From Flavobacterium sp. (GTDB lineage: Bacteria; Bacteroidota; Bacteroidia; Flavobacteriales; Flavobacteriaceae): a DNA stretch of 64,000 bases. The stretch is from contig JASLID010000038.1 of NCBI GenBank assembly GCA_030153045.1, forward strand, positions 45,263-109,262, given 5' to 3'. The translations under genes were made by a program, and so were the position numbers. Below, piece after piece: positions 14,979 to 23,738 of this stretch. Within the stretch, counting starts at the first letter, position 1. Each line of letters opens with the position of its first letter. The notes beneath the pieces were generated by a model. It did not search any database. It worked only from the letters and a program-made list of their open reading frames with translations, and was not told where the DNA came from.

Positions 14979-15459
14979 AAAAGCACTCATGTTGTTGTTT
15001 GTGTTTAGTTGTTTGTTGAGTTCCTGCCGAGCCACACGGCAGGAAATTCAAAAAACAGAAAGCAAAACGACAGTTACAAAAGAAACAACTGTAACTCAAA
15101 AAGACACTACACTCTTTGCGCCAAAGGCTGAAACAAGCCTTAAAATACCACTGAGGGATATTGAAATTAAAAAGGATTTAAACGGTGTTTCAAAACCGAT
15201 TAATTACTCTCAAAAAAATGGACAGGCCAAAGTTAAAATTAAAATTGTCCATGACACAATTGAGGTGACAGCCACCTGTGACAGTTTAGCTATAAGGGCG
15301 AAAATTAGAAAAGAGTTTCAACGGGAAACGCTCAACGAAAAGAATAATATTGATAACAGTATAAGCAAAAAAACAGGCTACACCTTTCTTGATTTGATTT
15401 GGGCTTTTGTTGTAGGCTTTGCAGTTTGTTATGTACTTAAAATGTTCAGAATACTATGA
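14971..15459 (+). CDS. Unimolecular spanin (u-spanin) candidate
   Basis: A 162-residue protein with a lipoprotein signal at the N-terminus (lipobox Leu-Ser-Ser-Cys, Cys19) and one transmembrane helix near the C-terminus (about residues 138-158), with a Lys/Glu-rich periplasmic region between. This is the layout of a u-spanin: outer-membrane lipid anchor plus inner-membrane segment in one chain, fusing the membranes at lysis. Its overlap with the endolysin gene strongly supports the role. Confidence 0.7.
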   Translation: MFKKALMLLFVFSCLLSSCRATRQEIQKTESKTTVTKETTVTQKDTTLFAPKAETSLKIPLRDIEIKKDLNGVSKPINYSQKNGQAKVKIKIVHDTIEVTATCDSLAIRAKIRKEFQRETLNEKNNIDNSISKKTGYTFLDLIWAFVVGFAVCYVLKMFRIL

Positions 15460-16631
15460 GTTTACCTAATATTCAATTTAACATCTCAAGCAATGGTTTG
15501 GGATTGTTGCAATCCGATATTCAAAAGATACCAGGATTCGTATTAACTGGAGCGACAGTTGCTGGAGTAAACAAAGTTACGGCAGGGACTTCTTATCAAA
15601 TTTTCTCTCTTGACGAGGCTGTTAATTTGGGTATTGAAGAAACGGGCACCAACGCTTTTGCATATAAGCATATCAAGGCTTTTTATGACGAAGCTAAAAA
15701 GGGTGCAGAACTTTGGTTTATGGTCGTAACCGCAGCTATTACCTTGGAAGATATGGCCGACAAAACGAAAGCATATGGTAAAAAATTACTATCGGATGCT
15801 TCGGGAAAAGTCAGAGTTATTGGCTTCTTAAAAAAATCGGGCGTTGCTGAAGTAATTACAGATGGATTAGATGTCGATGTGCATTTAGCTGTTGTAAAAG
15901 CTCAAGAGTTATGTCAAGATTTTGCCGACAGATTTTTCCCTGTAAGAGCTTGGATTGGCGGTAATAAGTTTAATGGAAACGTAGCTGATTTAAAAGATTA
16001 TGCTACTACCCAGTTTAATAAAGTATCAATCCTATTATCTAACAATGATGCATCAAAAGAGGCATCTATTGGAATGCTTTTAGGTAGAGTTTCAAGTATT
16101 CCAACTCAAAGAAAAATTTCAAGAGTTAAAGACGGCGCAATTGAGCCTTTCAATTCTTATTTCACCAATGGTGAAAAAGTTGAAACTCTTGATACGGCTT
16201 GGGATGCTATCGACAATAAAAACTACACGTTTTTAAGATTGTTCGCTAACAGATCAGGTTACTTTTTCACAGGTGACAAAACCTTGACTTTACCAACTGA
16301 TGACTTCAATACCCAATCGAGAGGTTTAGTGATGGATGAAGCTGTCTTGTTAGCTTATGCAACATTGGTTGAAGAGCTTTCAGATGAGATACCAGTTACA
16401 CCAGCTGGCACAATACACCCAGCTATTATAAAAGGCTGGCAAAACGCTATCGAACGTCAAATTATTGGCTTAATGGTGTCTCAAGGCAAATTATCCGGTG
16501 CAAAGGCATTCATTGATGAAAATCAAAACGTGTTAGTTACGAATAACATCAATGTGACTTTACAACTATTACCGGTTGGTTATAGTGATTTCATAACCGT
16601 AAACATTGGATTTACGACAAATTTAGAATAG
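15456..16631 (+). CDS. Tail sheath protein (DUF2586-like)
   Basis: A 391-residue protein with the features of short contractile-tail sheath proteins: a strand-rich N-terminus with Leu-Gly-Ile-Glu, a central alpha/beta domain, and C-terminal Leu-Leu-Pro-Val-Gly-Tyr-Ser-Asp-Phe-Ile that makes the inner sheath contacts. The tube gene follows with no gap, as in all contractile phages. It overlaps the spanin gene by four bases. Confidence 0.8.
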   Translation: MSLPNIQFNISSNGLGLLQSDIQKIPGFVLTGATVAGVNKVTAGTSYQIFSLDEAVNLGIEETGTNAFAYKHIKAFYDEAKKGAELWFMVVTAAITLEDMADKTKAYGKKLLSDASGKVRVIGFLKKSGVAEVITDGLDVDVHLAVVKAQELCQDFADRFFPVRAWIGGNKFNGNVADLKDYATTQFNKVSILLSNNDASKEASIGMLLGRVSSIPTQRKISRVKDGAIEPFNSYFTNGEKVETLDTAWDAIDNKNYTFLRLFANRSGYFFTGDKTLTLPTDDFNTQSRGLVMDEAVLLAYATLVEELSDEIPVTPAGTIHPAIIKGWQNAIERQIIGLMVSQGKLSGAKAFIDENQNVLVTNNINVTLQLLPVGYSDFITVNIGFTTNLE

Positions 16632-17048
16632 ATGAGCGCATTTGATAGTAAACAATATTCTTGGTCTGACGTGTCAATTTCACTTGGCGGTCGAATTTTA
16701 GAGGGTGCAACTGATGTTGAATACTCTGTAAAACAGGAGAAAGAAATATTAAGAGGAAGAGGTTCCGATGGTCACTCAATTACAAGAGGTAACAAGGCTT
16801 GTGACGGTAAAGTGTCAATTTGGCAAAGTGAACTTGAGTCAATGACAAAAGATGCACCTAACAAAGATATCTTGAGCTTAAACTTCGATTTAATTGTCTC
16901 TTATGCTCCAAATGATGGGGGTACAACTGTAACCGATGTTTTAGTAAGCTGTGAATTTACAGAAGTAAAAAAAGGATTAAAACAAGGCGATAAAAACATG
17001 GTTGTCGAATTGCCTTTCATTTTCTTAAAAGTGAATCCACAACAATAA
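16632..17048 (+). CDS. Tail tube protein
   Basis: A 138-residue strand-rich protein beginning directly after the sheath stop. It has Ile-Leu-Glu-Gly-Ala-Thr-Asp-Val-Glu-Tyr and a run with Gly-Arg-Gly-Ser-Asp-Gly-His, typical of tube proteins of Mu/P2-type tails that stack as hexamers around the tape measure. Its terminator at 17069 suggests it is the end of a highly expressed transcript. Confidence 0.8.
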   Translation: MSAFDSKQYSWSDVSISLGGRILEGATDVEYSVKQEKEILRGRGSDGHSITRGNKACDGKVSIWQSELESMTKDAPNKDILSLNFDLIVSYAPNDGGTTVTDVLVSCEFTEVKKGLKQGDKNMVVELPFIFLKVNPQQ

Positions 17049-17068
17049 TAAATCAAATTATTAATATT

Positions 17069-17108
17069 CAAAAGGTCGCTTTTTAGCGAAGTAAAAGCGA
17101 CCTTTTTT
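17069..17108 (+). terminator. Intrinsic terminator after tail tube gene
   Basis: 14-bp perfect stem AAAAGGTCGCTTTT/AAAAGCGACCTTTT with a nine-base loop and a following T run. It separates abundant sheath and tube mRNA from the chaperone and tape-measure genes. Confidence 0.85.
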
Positions 17109-17125
17109 TAAAAACAACTATAACG

Positions 17126-17674
17126 ATGGCAAATCAAAAACAAATTAACGAGTGGAAAGAAAAGTACGGTGAAGTTTATGAACTTCCTGTAGAAGACAAA
17201 ACGGCATATTTAAGAGGTCCTAAAATGACCGATTTTAAGCGTGCATTTACATCATTACAAGACCAAGGAGAGCTTGCATACGGTGAGACGATGCTAAAAG
17301 CTCTTTTTATTGGGGGAGATCAAGAAATTTTAAATAATGATGATTACTTCTTCCCAGCGCGTAAAGAGCTTAAAGAGTTCTTTAATTATGATGACGCTGA
17401 AATTTCTACTGAAGCTGGTACTAATAATTCAATTATTACAATTTCCGGTAAAACATGTAAAGTCAGAATTATTGGTCGTCAGGACATCAAAATCGCTGAG
17501 AAGAAAAACCCTTCAAATAAGACTTTTGTAACTCAAGAGAAATTATTCGAAATGATTTGCATTGATAAGGATGAGGCATTTAATGATAAAGAAAACGCAT
17601 CACTTAGATTTCCACTATATCAGGCAATTGAAAAACTACAAAACAAGAAAGTTGCAACGATAAAAAAGCTTTAG
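17126..17674 (+). CDS. Tail assembly chaperone, short form (gpG-type)
   Basis: A 182-residue protein between tube and tape measure, the constant place of the tail chaperone. It ends Ala-Thr-Ile-Lys-Lys-Leu at a TAG that lies two codons after an A_AAA_AAG slippery heptamer, so part of the ribosomes continue in the -1 frame to make a longer GT form. Chaperones coat the tape measure during tail polymerisation. Sequence is not similar to lambda G by eye; the call rests on place and frameshift. Confidence 0.75.
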   Translation: MANQKQINEWKEKYGEVYELPVEDKTAYLRGPKMTDFKRAFTSLQDQGELAYGETMLKALFIGGDQEILNNDDYFFPARKELKEFFNYDDAEISTEAGTNNSIITISGKTCKVRIIGRQDIKIAEKKNPSNKTFVTQEKLFEMICIDKDEAFNDKENASLRFPLYQAIEKLQNKKVATIKKL

Positions 17675-17705
17675 ACGAGGCTGTCATCGATACTGATGAC
17701 TCCTC
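17662..17705 (+). promoter_or_regulatory. -1 ribosomal frameshift signal of the tail chaperone
   Basis: Slippery heptamer A_AAA_AAG at 17662-17668 in the correct phase (ATA AAA AAG CTT TAG). After an eight-base spacer comes a strong hairpin: GAGG (17677-17680) and GTCATC (17683-17688) pair with GATGAC (17695-17700) and CCTC (17702-17705). This is a complete canonical frameshift cassette. Confidence 0.85.
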
Positions 17706-17874
17706 ATCTTATGAACATTCTAAAAATTTGAATTTTAGATTATTAGATGCGTATTTAAAGTTTTACATGCACATTCCAAACCCAAATATTTTGAGTGATA
17801 ATGAATGGGCAGAAGAAGTACAAAATTTACACTATATAAGAACCCAAGAGAGCAAAAGCTCACAGACACCATAA
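17668..17874 (+). CDS. Tail assembly chaperone T-extension (reached by -1 frameshift)
   Basis: The -1 frame after the slippery site is open for 68 codons, begins Ala-Leu-Asp-Glu-Ala-Val, and ends at TAA 17872-17874, which overlaps the tape-measure ATG (TAATG). It has no start of its own. Fusion gives a GT protein of about 249 residues. The extension contains Phe-Tyr-Met-His-Ile-Pro-Asn-Pro. The T domain usually contacts the tail tube protein. Confidence 0.8.
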   Translation, partial: ALDEAVIDTDDSSSYEHSKNLNFRLLDAYLKFYMHIPNPNILSDNEWAEEVQNLHYIRTQESKSSQTP

Positions 17875-19706
17875 TGAACGCATACGAATTTATCATCAAA
17901 ATGAAAGATATGGCAAGCTCATCACTTCACAGTTTTGCTGCTTCCGTTGGTGCTACTAAAACTAAAGTTGATGGTATGGACAACTCGATGAAAAAAGTTG
18001 AAAAAACATCGGGAATTTTGGGTAATTCTATGGGCAAATTAAAAAGTGTATTAGCCTCCGTTTTTGCAGTTGCCGCTGTTTTTGCATTTACAAATAAAGT
18101 CGTCGATGCGCGAGCCGAATATGAAAAATTTAATGCTGTCCTGGCGAATACTTTTCAATCTGATAAAGTAGGTGCCGGAGCATTAAATATGCTAAACGAT
18201 TTTGCCACAAAAACGCCATTTCAATTAAATGAATTGACAGGCTCATTTGTAAAATTAGTAAACAGAGGTTTTGCTCCTACTCAACTGGAAATGACAAAAC
18301 TTGGTGATTTAGCAAGTTCACAAGGTAAAGGTTTTGACCAGTTAACAGAGGCAATGCTCGATGCACAAACAGGTGAATTTGAAAGGCTAAAAGAGTTCGG
18401 TATCCAAGCCTCTAAACATGGTGATAAAGTAACACTTTCATTTAAAGGCGTAACAAAAGAGGTAAAAAACAATGAATCGGCAATTAGAGATGCATTAATG
18501 CAATACGGTCAAATGACTGGTGTTGCTGGCTCAATGGAATCAATATCTAAAACATTAGGCGGTAAAATATCAAATCTAGGTGATCAATGGAATAACTTTT
18601 TAGTTGCCGTTGGTGGAGAGTCTGGCGGAATATTTACTGGCGTGATTTCTATATTAAGTATTGGACTTGGTTTTTTAACTGATAACCTGCCATACATATC
18701 TGAATGGTTTAGTATTCTTTATTCAATGATTGAACCAGTTGTAGTATCCTTATTCAATTTTATTCAAGTTGCGTTTGGAATAACTGGAGCGAGTGATGTA
18801 CTTGGAATTTTTGGAAATGTAATGACAGGAGTTTTAATGATTGTCGATTGGTTTACTACAGGATTAAATGGTATAGTTCAAATCCTTTCGCCTTTTGCAA
18901 CTGAAATTATTGCTCTAACTGCCGCTTGGTGGCTTTGGAACAATGCAATTGGAGTGTATAACGCTTTAATGCTTGTTAATCCAGTTACTTGGGTTGTGTT
19001 AGGAATAATTGCTCTTATTATGGTTATCGGAATGGTAATGAAATATACAAGTGGTTGGGGCGAATCATGGAAACATACAGTAAACGGAGCTAAATTTATT
19101 TGGGCTGCTTATACTGATTATGCAAAAGCAAATTTTAACGCATTGGTTCAAGGCATAATGATTGGTATCGACAAAATTAAATTGGGTTGGTACAAATTCA
19201 AAGAATCAGTTGGAATGGGTGACAGTTCTGAAAATCAAAAAATGATTGCTCAGATAGGTGCCGATGTTGAAGCTCGTAAAAAGTCTACTATTGACGGTTA
19301 CAGAAAAATGAAGGATTCTGCTTTAAAAGCGAAAAACGAATTCAGTCAAGTTGGTATTACTGTCGATACGAATGGTATCAAAAAGGATTTTGACGGCTTA
19401 AAAAATAAGTTCAGCGGATTAGGACAAAAAGATAAAAGTACATCGGCTTATGATGACTATTTGAGCAAGCAACAAGCAGGCGCTAAAGGTCAAGATAAAG
19501 CTGGAGGTAAAGATAAATCTAAGGCTGATTCTATCGTTTCAGGTGGTTCTAAAATTACCCATATAAATATAGTTGTTGAAAAATTAGGAACTGATACAAC
19601 GATAATTATTGAAAATGCTGACAAAGGACTTGATAAAATTCAAGAGAAATTTCAAGAAATGTTATTGAGAGTTGTAAACAGTGTTAACCAAATGCAAACA
19701 GGATAA
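17874..19706 (+). CDS. Tail tape measure protein
   Basis: About 610 residues from the ATG that overlaps the GT stop; a longer frame from 17805 would overlap coding sequence of the chaperone and is less likely. N-terminal coiled coil, a Phe-Asn-Ala-Val-Leu-Ala-Asn-Thr-Phe-Gln region typical of phage tape measures, several hydrophobic membrane-like stretches (residues about 250-400) and a charged C-terminus. It sets tail length and is ejected with DNA. It is short, predicting a short contractile tail. Confidence 0.85.
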   Translation: MNAYEFIIKMKDMASSSLHSFAASVGATKTKVDGMDNSMKKVEKTSGILGNSMGKLKSVLASVFAVAAVFAFTNKVVDARAEYEKFNAVLANTFQSDKVGAGALNMLNDFATKTPFQLNELTGSFVKLVNRGFAPTQLEMTKLGDLASSQGKGFDQLTEAMLDAQTGEFERLKEFGIQASKHGDKVTLSFKGVTKEVKNNESAIRDALMQYGQMTGVAGSMESISKTLGGKISNLGDQWNNFLVAVGGESGGIFTGVISILSIGLGFLTDNLPYISEWFSILYSMIEPVVVSLFNFIQVAFGITGASDVLGIFGNVMTGVLMIVDWFTTGLNGIVQILSPFATEIIALTAAWWLWNNAIGVYNALMLVNPVTWVVLGIIALIMVIGMVMKYTSGWGESWKHTVNGAKFIWAAYTDYAKANFNALVQGIMIGIDKIKLGWYKFKESVGMGDSSENQKMIAQIGADVEARKKSTIDGYRKMKDSALKAKNEFSQVGITVDTNGIKKDFDGLKNKFSGLGQKDKSTSAYDDYLSKQQAGAKGQDKAGGKDKSKADSIVSGGSKITHINIVVEKLGTDTTIIIENADKGLDKIQEKFQEMLLRVVNSVNQMQTG

Positions 19707-20305
19707 TGGCAGAGTTTGATATTAAAGAGATAGTTGCTAGAGCTTTTTTTGACTACGTAGGACCCAATTTTCCTGACTGGTGGAAAAAGAACAAAAAGAA
19801 ATTCAATTTACCCGATTTAAGAGGTATTAATAGTGAGCAAATCAAGGGAGGTAAATACTTTCTGCAAATCAAATTGTCATACAAAGGACAAATTTTTGAA
19901 TTACCAAACGAGCCTTTAATATCATTGGGTTTGTCAAAAACCATTGTTAAAACAGCAACCGTAGGTAAGAAAAGAAAAGGAACTGTAAAAGAGTACATCT
20001 GTACAGATGATAATACAATTTCAATAAAAGGTGTTTGTATAAATCTTGATGACCCAGAGTTGTATCCGGCTGATCAAGTTGCATTATTAAACGAATTGTT
20101 CAATATAAATGATGCTTTAGAGGTTGAATCAAATGCTTTTTTAGAATTGTTTGGTGTAAGGAAATTGGTAATTGAAGATATAAAGTTTGATGAAATGGTA
20201 GGTGAATCAGGAATGCAACGATATACTATTTCTGCTATTGATGACCAAGATTTTTATGCCGATTTAAACGAAAAGGATAGCAGTAAAAATAATTTATTAG
20301 GGTAA
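19706..20305 (+). CDS. Phage tail protein, DUF6046-like
   Basis: A 199-residue protein following the tape measure with a one-base overlap, in the position of the Mu N (DNA circularisation) protein. Features: Phe-Pro-Asp-Trp-Trp near the N-terminus, a strand Gly-Thr-Val-Lys-Glu-Tyr-Ile and a conserved-looking Leu-Tyr-Pro-Ala-Asp-Gln-Val. It resembles Bacteroidota phage proteins that I recall as DUF6046. Probably a tail-tip or hub adaptor. Confidence 0.6.
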   Translation: MAEFDIKEIVARAFFDYVGPNFPDWWKKNKKKFNLPDLRGINSEQIKGGKYFLQIKLSYKGQIFELPNEPLISLGLSKTIVKTATVGKKRKGTVKEYICTDDNTISIKGVCINLDDPELYPADQVALLNELFNINDALEVESNAFLELFGVRKLVIEDIKFDEMVGESGMQRYTISAIDDQDFYADLNEKDSSKNNLLG

Positions 20306-21270
20306 TGTTTATACTTGAAAGTAAGGTCGAAATAGGTAATTATATTTTCAATTCAGTAAATGAAATTGAAATTACAAAATCTGTTGAGGACATGTCTGAC
20401 ACAGCAGTAATCAAACTGCCATCACGCTTTAAAGTAAAACAAAACGGTGAGCAAAAGTTTACGGAAAACGCTATCAATGTGGGTGATAAAGTGGTCATAA
20501 CTTTAGGTTATGAGGGCAAATACTCAAGTGTTGAATTTATTGGCTTTGTAAAAAAAGTAAGTCCAAAGATTCCTTTAGAAATTCATTGTGAGGACTCTAT
20601 TTGGTTACTAAGACGTAAGAATATTACAAAGAGTTGGGACAGCACCACAATGAAAGAAATTTTGAAAGAAGTTGTAAAAGGCACGCCAATACAATTAGCT
20701 GATAATATACCTCATGTGAAGTTAGACAAATGGCTTATCAGGGATGCAAACGGCGCTCAAGTTCTCGAGAGCTTTAAAAAGGACTTATTGATGTCTGTTT
20801 TTATTGATGACTCAGGCAAATTGTATTGCGGACTTCAACAGCTTACGAACGTTGGTCAAACTGTGGTTTATGATTTGAACTACAATTTAGTTGCTAACGA
20901 TTTAGAATTTAAAAGCAAAGAGGACCGTAAAATTAAGATTAAGTACACTTATATAGATAAAGAAAATAAACGGAAAAGTATTGAGGTTGGTGACCCTGAT
21001 GGCGAACAAAGAACCTACCATACATCTGTAATTTCAGACATTAAAAAGTTGGAAGAAATGGCGAAAGCCGAAATTGAAAAATTGAAGTACGACGGGTTTG
21101 AGGGTGATGTAACTAGTTTTTTAATTCCATTCGCCACCAGGGGAATGAAAGCAAAAATTTTAGATGATGAACACACCAATAGAGAGGGGAACTATTTTAT
21201 TAAAAAAGTAGTGACCTCATTCGGAACCGGCGGAGCAAGAAGAAAAGTAACAATAGGTAATAAACTGTAA
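20305..21270 (+). CDS. Baseplate hub protein (gpD/Mu gpP-like)
   Basis: A 321-residue protein overlapping its neighbours by one base on both sides. N-terminal beta domain, a middle 'Val-Val-Ile-Thr-Leu-Gly-Tyr-Glu-Gly' segment and a C-terminal Arg-Glu-Gly-Asn-Tyr-Phe-Ile-Lys-Lys-Val that is usual in late-control D/gp27-type hubs. The hub joins the tube to the spike. Confidence 0.75.
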   Translation: MFILESKVEIGNYIFNSVNEIEITKSVEDMSDTAVIKLPSRFKVKQNGEQKFTENAINVGDKVVITLGYEGKYSSVEFIGFVKKVSPKIPLEIHCEDSIWLLRRKNITKSWDSTTMKEILKEVVKGTPIQLADNIPHVKLDKWLIRDANGAQVLESFKKDLLMSVFIDDSGKLYCGLQQLTNVGQTVVYDLNYNLVANDLEFKSKEDRKIKIKYTYIDKENKRKSIEVGDPDGEQRTYHTSVISDIKKLEEMAKAEIEKLKYDGFEGDVTSFLIPFATRGMKAKILDDEHTNREGNYFIKKVVTSFGTGGARRKVTIGNKL

Positions 21271-21785
21271 TGGATAAAGAGCTACAAGATGCATTTAGAA
21301 AACTGAAACAAAGGGACGTTGACACGTTTCCGGTTGAAGTTGTATCAGTAGACAAACCAAACGGTACGTGTACTGTTAAAGACGATGTTCTCGAATATAC
21401 AAGAGTTCGTTTGTCATCTGTTATTGGCGGTAATGGCAAAGCTTTTTACTTATTTCCTAAAGTTGGCAGTTCTGTTTTAGTAAGTCCAATAAATGAAGAT
21501 TTAAAACAGCTTTACATTGAGTCTTACTCTGAAATTGAAAGTTTAGAATTAAAAATCGGAGGTGTTCAATTTAGGATTGACCAAGATGGTTTTTTATTAA
21601 AAAAGGAAGCTGAAACTTTAAAAAAATTGCTAAGTGATTTTATAAACGCTTGTCAAAATATGAGTTTCACAGTAACCACAACGGGGTCGGCTACAGCACA
21701 ATCGGGGCAAACAGTACTATTAAATAATACAGCTGAATTTACAGCAATTGAACAAAGGTTTAATCAATTTTTAAAAGACAATTAA
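21270..21785 (+). CDS. Baseplate spike/assembly protein (Mu gp45-like)
   Basis: A 171-residue protein with an OB-fold-like N-terminal half (Val-Glu-Val-Val-Ser-Val-Asp, then Pro-Lys-Val-Gly-Ser-Ser-Val-Leu-Val), as in gpV/gp45 central spikes. The C-terminal part has a Thr/Ser-rich stretch that may form the spike strands. Position after the hub is the standard one. It is short for a spike; the metal-binding HxH tip motif is not seen. Confidence 0.65.
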   Translation: MDKELQDAFRKLKQRDVDTFPVEVVSVDKPNGTCTVKDDVLEYTRVRLSSVIGGNGKAFYLFPKVGSSVLVSPINEDLKQLYIESYSEIESLELKIGGVQFRIDQDGFLLKKEAETLKKLLSDFINACQNMSFTVTTTGSATAQSGQTVLLNNTAEFTAIEQRFNQFLKDN

Positions 21786-22175
21786 ATGATCAACATTCTT
21801 TTGGCCATTGGGACATTAATAACAGCAATTGGCGGCACAGGATATTTTACTCTTCTTTTTGCGAAAAGTAAATACACACAGGAAGTCGAAAAACTAAAAA
21901 CTGAAATTGTCCAAGCTAAAGAATCGACAGCGACAATCGCTATTGAAAATGATATAAAACTGTCCGGGCATTATAAAGAGATTTTAGATGACCTTAAAAA
22001 TAGATACGAGACCAGGTATAAAGAATTCGAAGCTTCAATGATGCGAAAGGTTGATTTACTAGAAGAAGAAATCAAGTTAATGGCAAGAAAAGTCAAGCTA
22101 CAACAGCAGGAAATAATCGAGTTAAAAAAAGAAAACCGAATACTTAAAAGCAATGCAAAAAACAATATTTCATAA
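21786..22175 (+). CDS. Membrane-anchored coiled-coil protein (holin or tail chaperone candidate)
   Basis: A 129-residue protein with one N-terminal hydrophobic segment (residues 3-27) followed by about 90 residues of charged coiled coil. It is embedded between spike and LysM genes. The form resembles Rz-like inner-membrane spanins or a membrane-associated tail-tip factor. The u-spanin at 14971 makes an i-spanin role less necessary. Function not decided. Confidence 0.5.
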   Translation: MINILLAIGTLITAIGGTGYFTLLFAKSKYTQEVEKLKTEIVQAKESTATIAIENDIKLSGHYKEILDDLKNRYETRYKEFEASMMRKVDLLEEEIKLMARKVKLQQQEIIELKKENRILKSNAKNNIS

Positions 22176-22443
22176 TCAGTCCTTATTGGATTTTGCAATA
22201 CAAAACACTGGTGACATCGAGAGCCTGTTTGATTTTGCATCGGAAAATAATTTAAGTATTACGGATAGCCTTTCTCCTGGAGAGAAATTGATTGTTCCGG
22301 ACAATACAAAAAAGGACGTAGACATTTTGAATTATTACACTGACAAAGAAATTTTGCCAGCAACGGCAATAAAATATATACAAGACGAAACTGAAATCGG
22401 TATCGGCTTTATGAAAATTGGATCAACATTTATAGTTGGATAA
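22153..22443 (+). CDS. LysM-domain phage tail protein (gpX-like)
   Basis: A 96-residue protein with a LysM-type motif: Ser-Leu-Leu-Asp-Phe-Ala-Ile-Gln, then Ala-Ser-Glu-Asn-Asn-Leu-Ser-Ile-Thr-Asp-Ser-Leu, then Pro-Gly-Glu-Lys-Leu-Ile-Val-Pro. Small LysM tail proteins sit between tape measure/hub and baseplate genes in P2- and Mu-like phages. The start overlaps the preceding gene by 23 bp. Confidence 0.7.
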   Translation: MQKTIFHNQSLLDFAIQNTGDIESLFDFASENNLSITDSLSPGEKLIVPDNTKKDVDILNYYTDKEILPATAIKYIQDETEIGIGFMKIGSTFIVG

Positions 22444-22444
22444 A

Positions 22445-23284
22445 ATGGCAAGAGAAATAGCAATAATACATCAGGAAATATTAGAGAACATTACAAATCA
22501 TCCCGATTTGCAAGATTTGAACTCTACAAGTAAAGTATCTATTTACAGGTTACTTACTTATATAGTAGCATTGGCTATTTGGACGCTTGAAATATTGTTT
22601 GACATACATGCTAAACAAATCGACACGGCTTTATACGAACAAAAAAGCGGTACGCCACCTTGGTATCGTAATATGGCTTTATCGTTTCAATACGGCTTTG
22701 ATTTACTTACTGATAATGACAAATTCAATAATGAGGGATTTACAGACGAACAAATCGAAGCTTCCAAAATTGTAAAATATTGCTCTGTAAAAGAATCGCA
22801 AGAATCCAATCGATTAGTAATTAAAATAGCCTCAGAAACTGATGGCGAACTCGCTCCGATATCAGAACCACAGTTAGAAAGTTTTGAGCAATACATGAAA
22901 GAAATAAAGTATGCTGGAGTGAAAATCAATGTGATCAATAATCCAGCTGATAAACTTTTATTAACAATGGTCATCTATCGTGATCCACTGGTAATTGATG
23001 CAAATGGTAACTCTATTGTAAATGCAGGTAAACCTATTGAAACGGCAACCAAAGAGTATATGAAAAACTTACCATTTAATGGTGAGCTGGTACTAAATGA
23101 TTTGATTGAAAAATTAAGAGAAGTACCAGGTGTAATTAATGCGCATATCGTTTTAGCCAATTCAAGTTATTATGATGTTGTTAATGATGAATTCACGGAT
23201 TATGTGGGTATTTCGGTAAAAACAATTCCAATGGCTGGCTATTTTGAAATAGAAAATTTTGACAATGTGACCTATGTGGTATAA
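22445..23284 (+). CDS. Baseplate J-like protein
   Basis: About 279 residues from the ATG at 22445 (a TTG three codons earlier is possible). The N-terminus, Ala-Arg-Glu-Ile-Ala-Ile-Ile-His, is followed by a hydrophobic helix and Trp-Tyr-Arg-Asn-Met-Ala-Leu-Ser-Phe-Gln-Tyr-Gly, a pattern I know from Bacteroidota baseplate J-type proteins (often mislabelled nucleotidyltransferase). The C-terminal half has the Leu-Arg-Glu-Val-Pro-Gly-Val helix of the J fold. Confidence 0.65.
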   Translation: MAREIAIIHQEILENITNHPDLQDLNSTSKVSIYRLLTYIVALAIWTLEILFDIHAKQIDTALYEQKSGTPPWYRNMALSFQYGFDLLTDNDKFNNEGFTDEQIEASKIVKYCSVKESQESNRLVIKIASETDGELAPISEPQLESFEQYMKEIKYAGVKINVINNPADKLLLTMVIYRDPLVIDANGNSIVNAGKPIETATKEYMKNLPFNGELVLNDLIEKLREVPGVINAHIVLANSSYYDVVNDEFTDYVGISVKTIPMAGYFEIENFDNVTYVV

Positions 23285-23738
23285 TATCAATTATAGCAAA
23301 TTAGCAATCCTGCTACTGCCTACTTTTTTGCGAAAGCCTAAAATGTCGGCATTTGTTCAGGCTCTTCTTTTTCCAATTGAAAGATTACACTATCAATGGA
23401 AATTGAAGCGAGAGGCAGATTGGTATAAAATCAATCATACGGGTCAGGTTTGCAAGTTTAGAAAAGCGTTGAATGACACATTAGACCCGCAGGAACGTAG
23501 AATTTATTTTGAAGAGGGTAACTCGTTCCCTAGAAAATACATTTATACTCGAGCTGAAAACAAACCAGTCTATTTAGGGAAAATGTTCATATATCGTAAT
23601 GCTGAATATGTGGGAACCGGAGCCGACTTTATTGTTTTTATTCCTGCTGATATCATTGCAACCCAATTTTACAAAATAGAATCAATTATTAAGTTTTACA
23701 AGTTAGCCTCAAAAAGGTATCAAATTCGACCAATATGA
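23274..23738 (+). CDS. Hypothetical baseplate/tail protein
   Basis: A 154-residue basic protein whose start overlaps the J-like gene by 11 bp and whose stop overlaps the fibre gene by four. It has hydrophobic N-terminal residues (Leu-Ala-Ile-Leu-Leu-Leu-Pro-Thr) and Arg-Glu-Ala-Asp-Trp-Tyr-Lys-Ile-Asn-His-Thr-Gly-Gln-Val. Place matches Mu gp48, which links baseplate and fibre. No motif decides. Confidence 0.55.
   Translation: MWYNINYSKLAILLLPTFLRKPKMSAFVQALLFPIERLHYQWKLKREADWYKINHTGQVCKFRKALNDTLDPQERRIYFEEGNSFPRKYIYTRAENKPVYLGKMFIYRNAEYVGTGADFIVFIPADIIATQFYKIESIIKFYKLASKRYQIRPI

Noticed and set aside
17805..17873. N-terminal extension of the tape measure protein
   Set aside because: These codons overlap the -1 frame of the tail chaperone, which ends exactly at the ATG 17874; the later start fits TAATG coupling.
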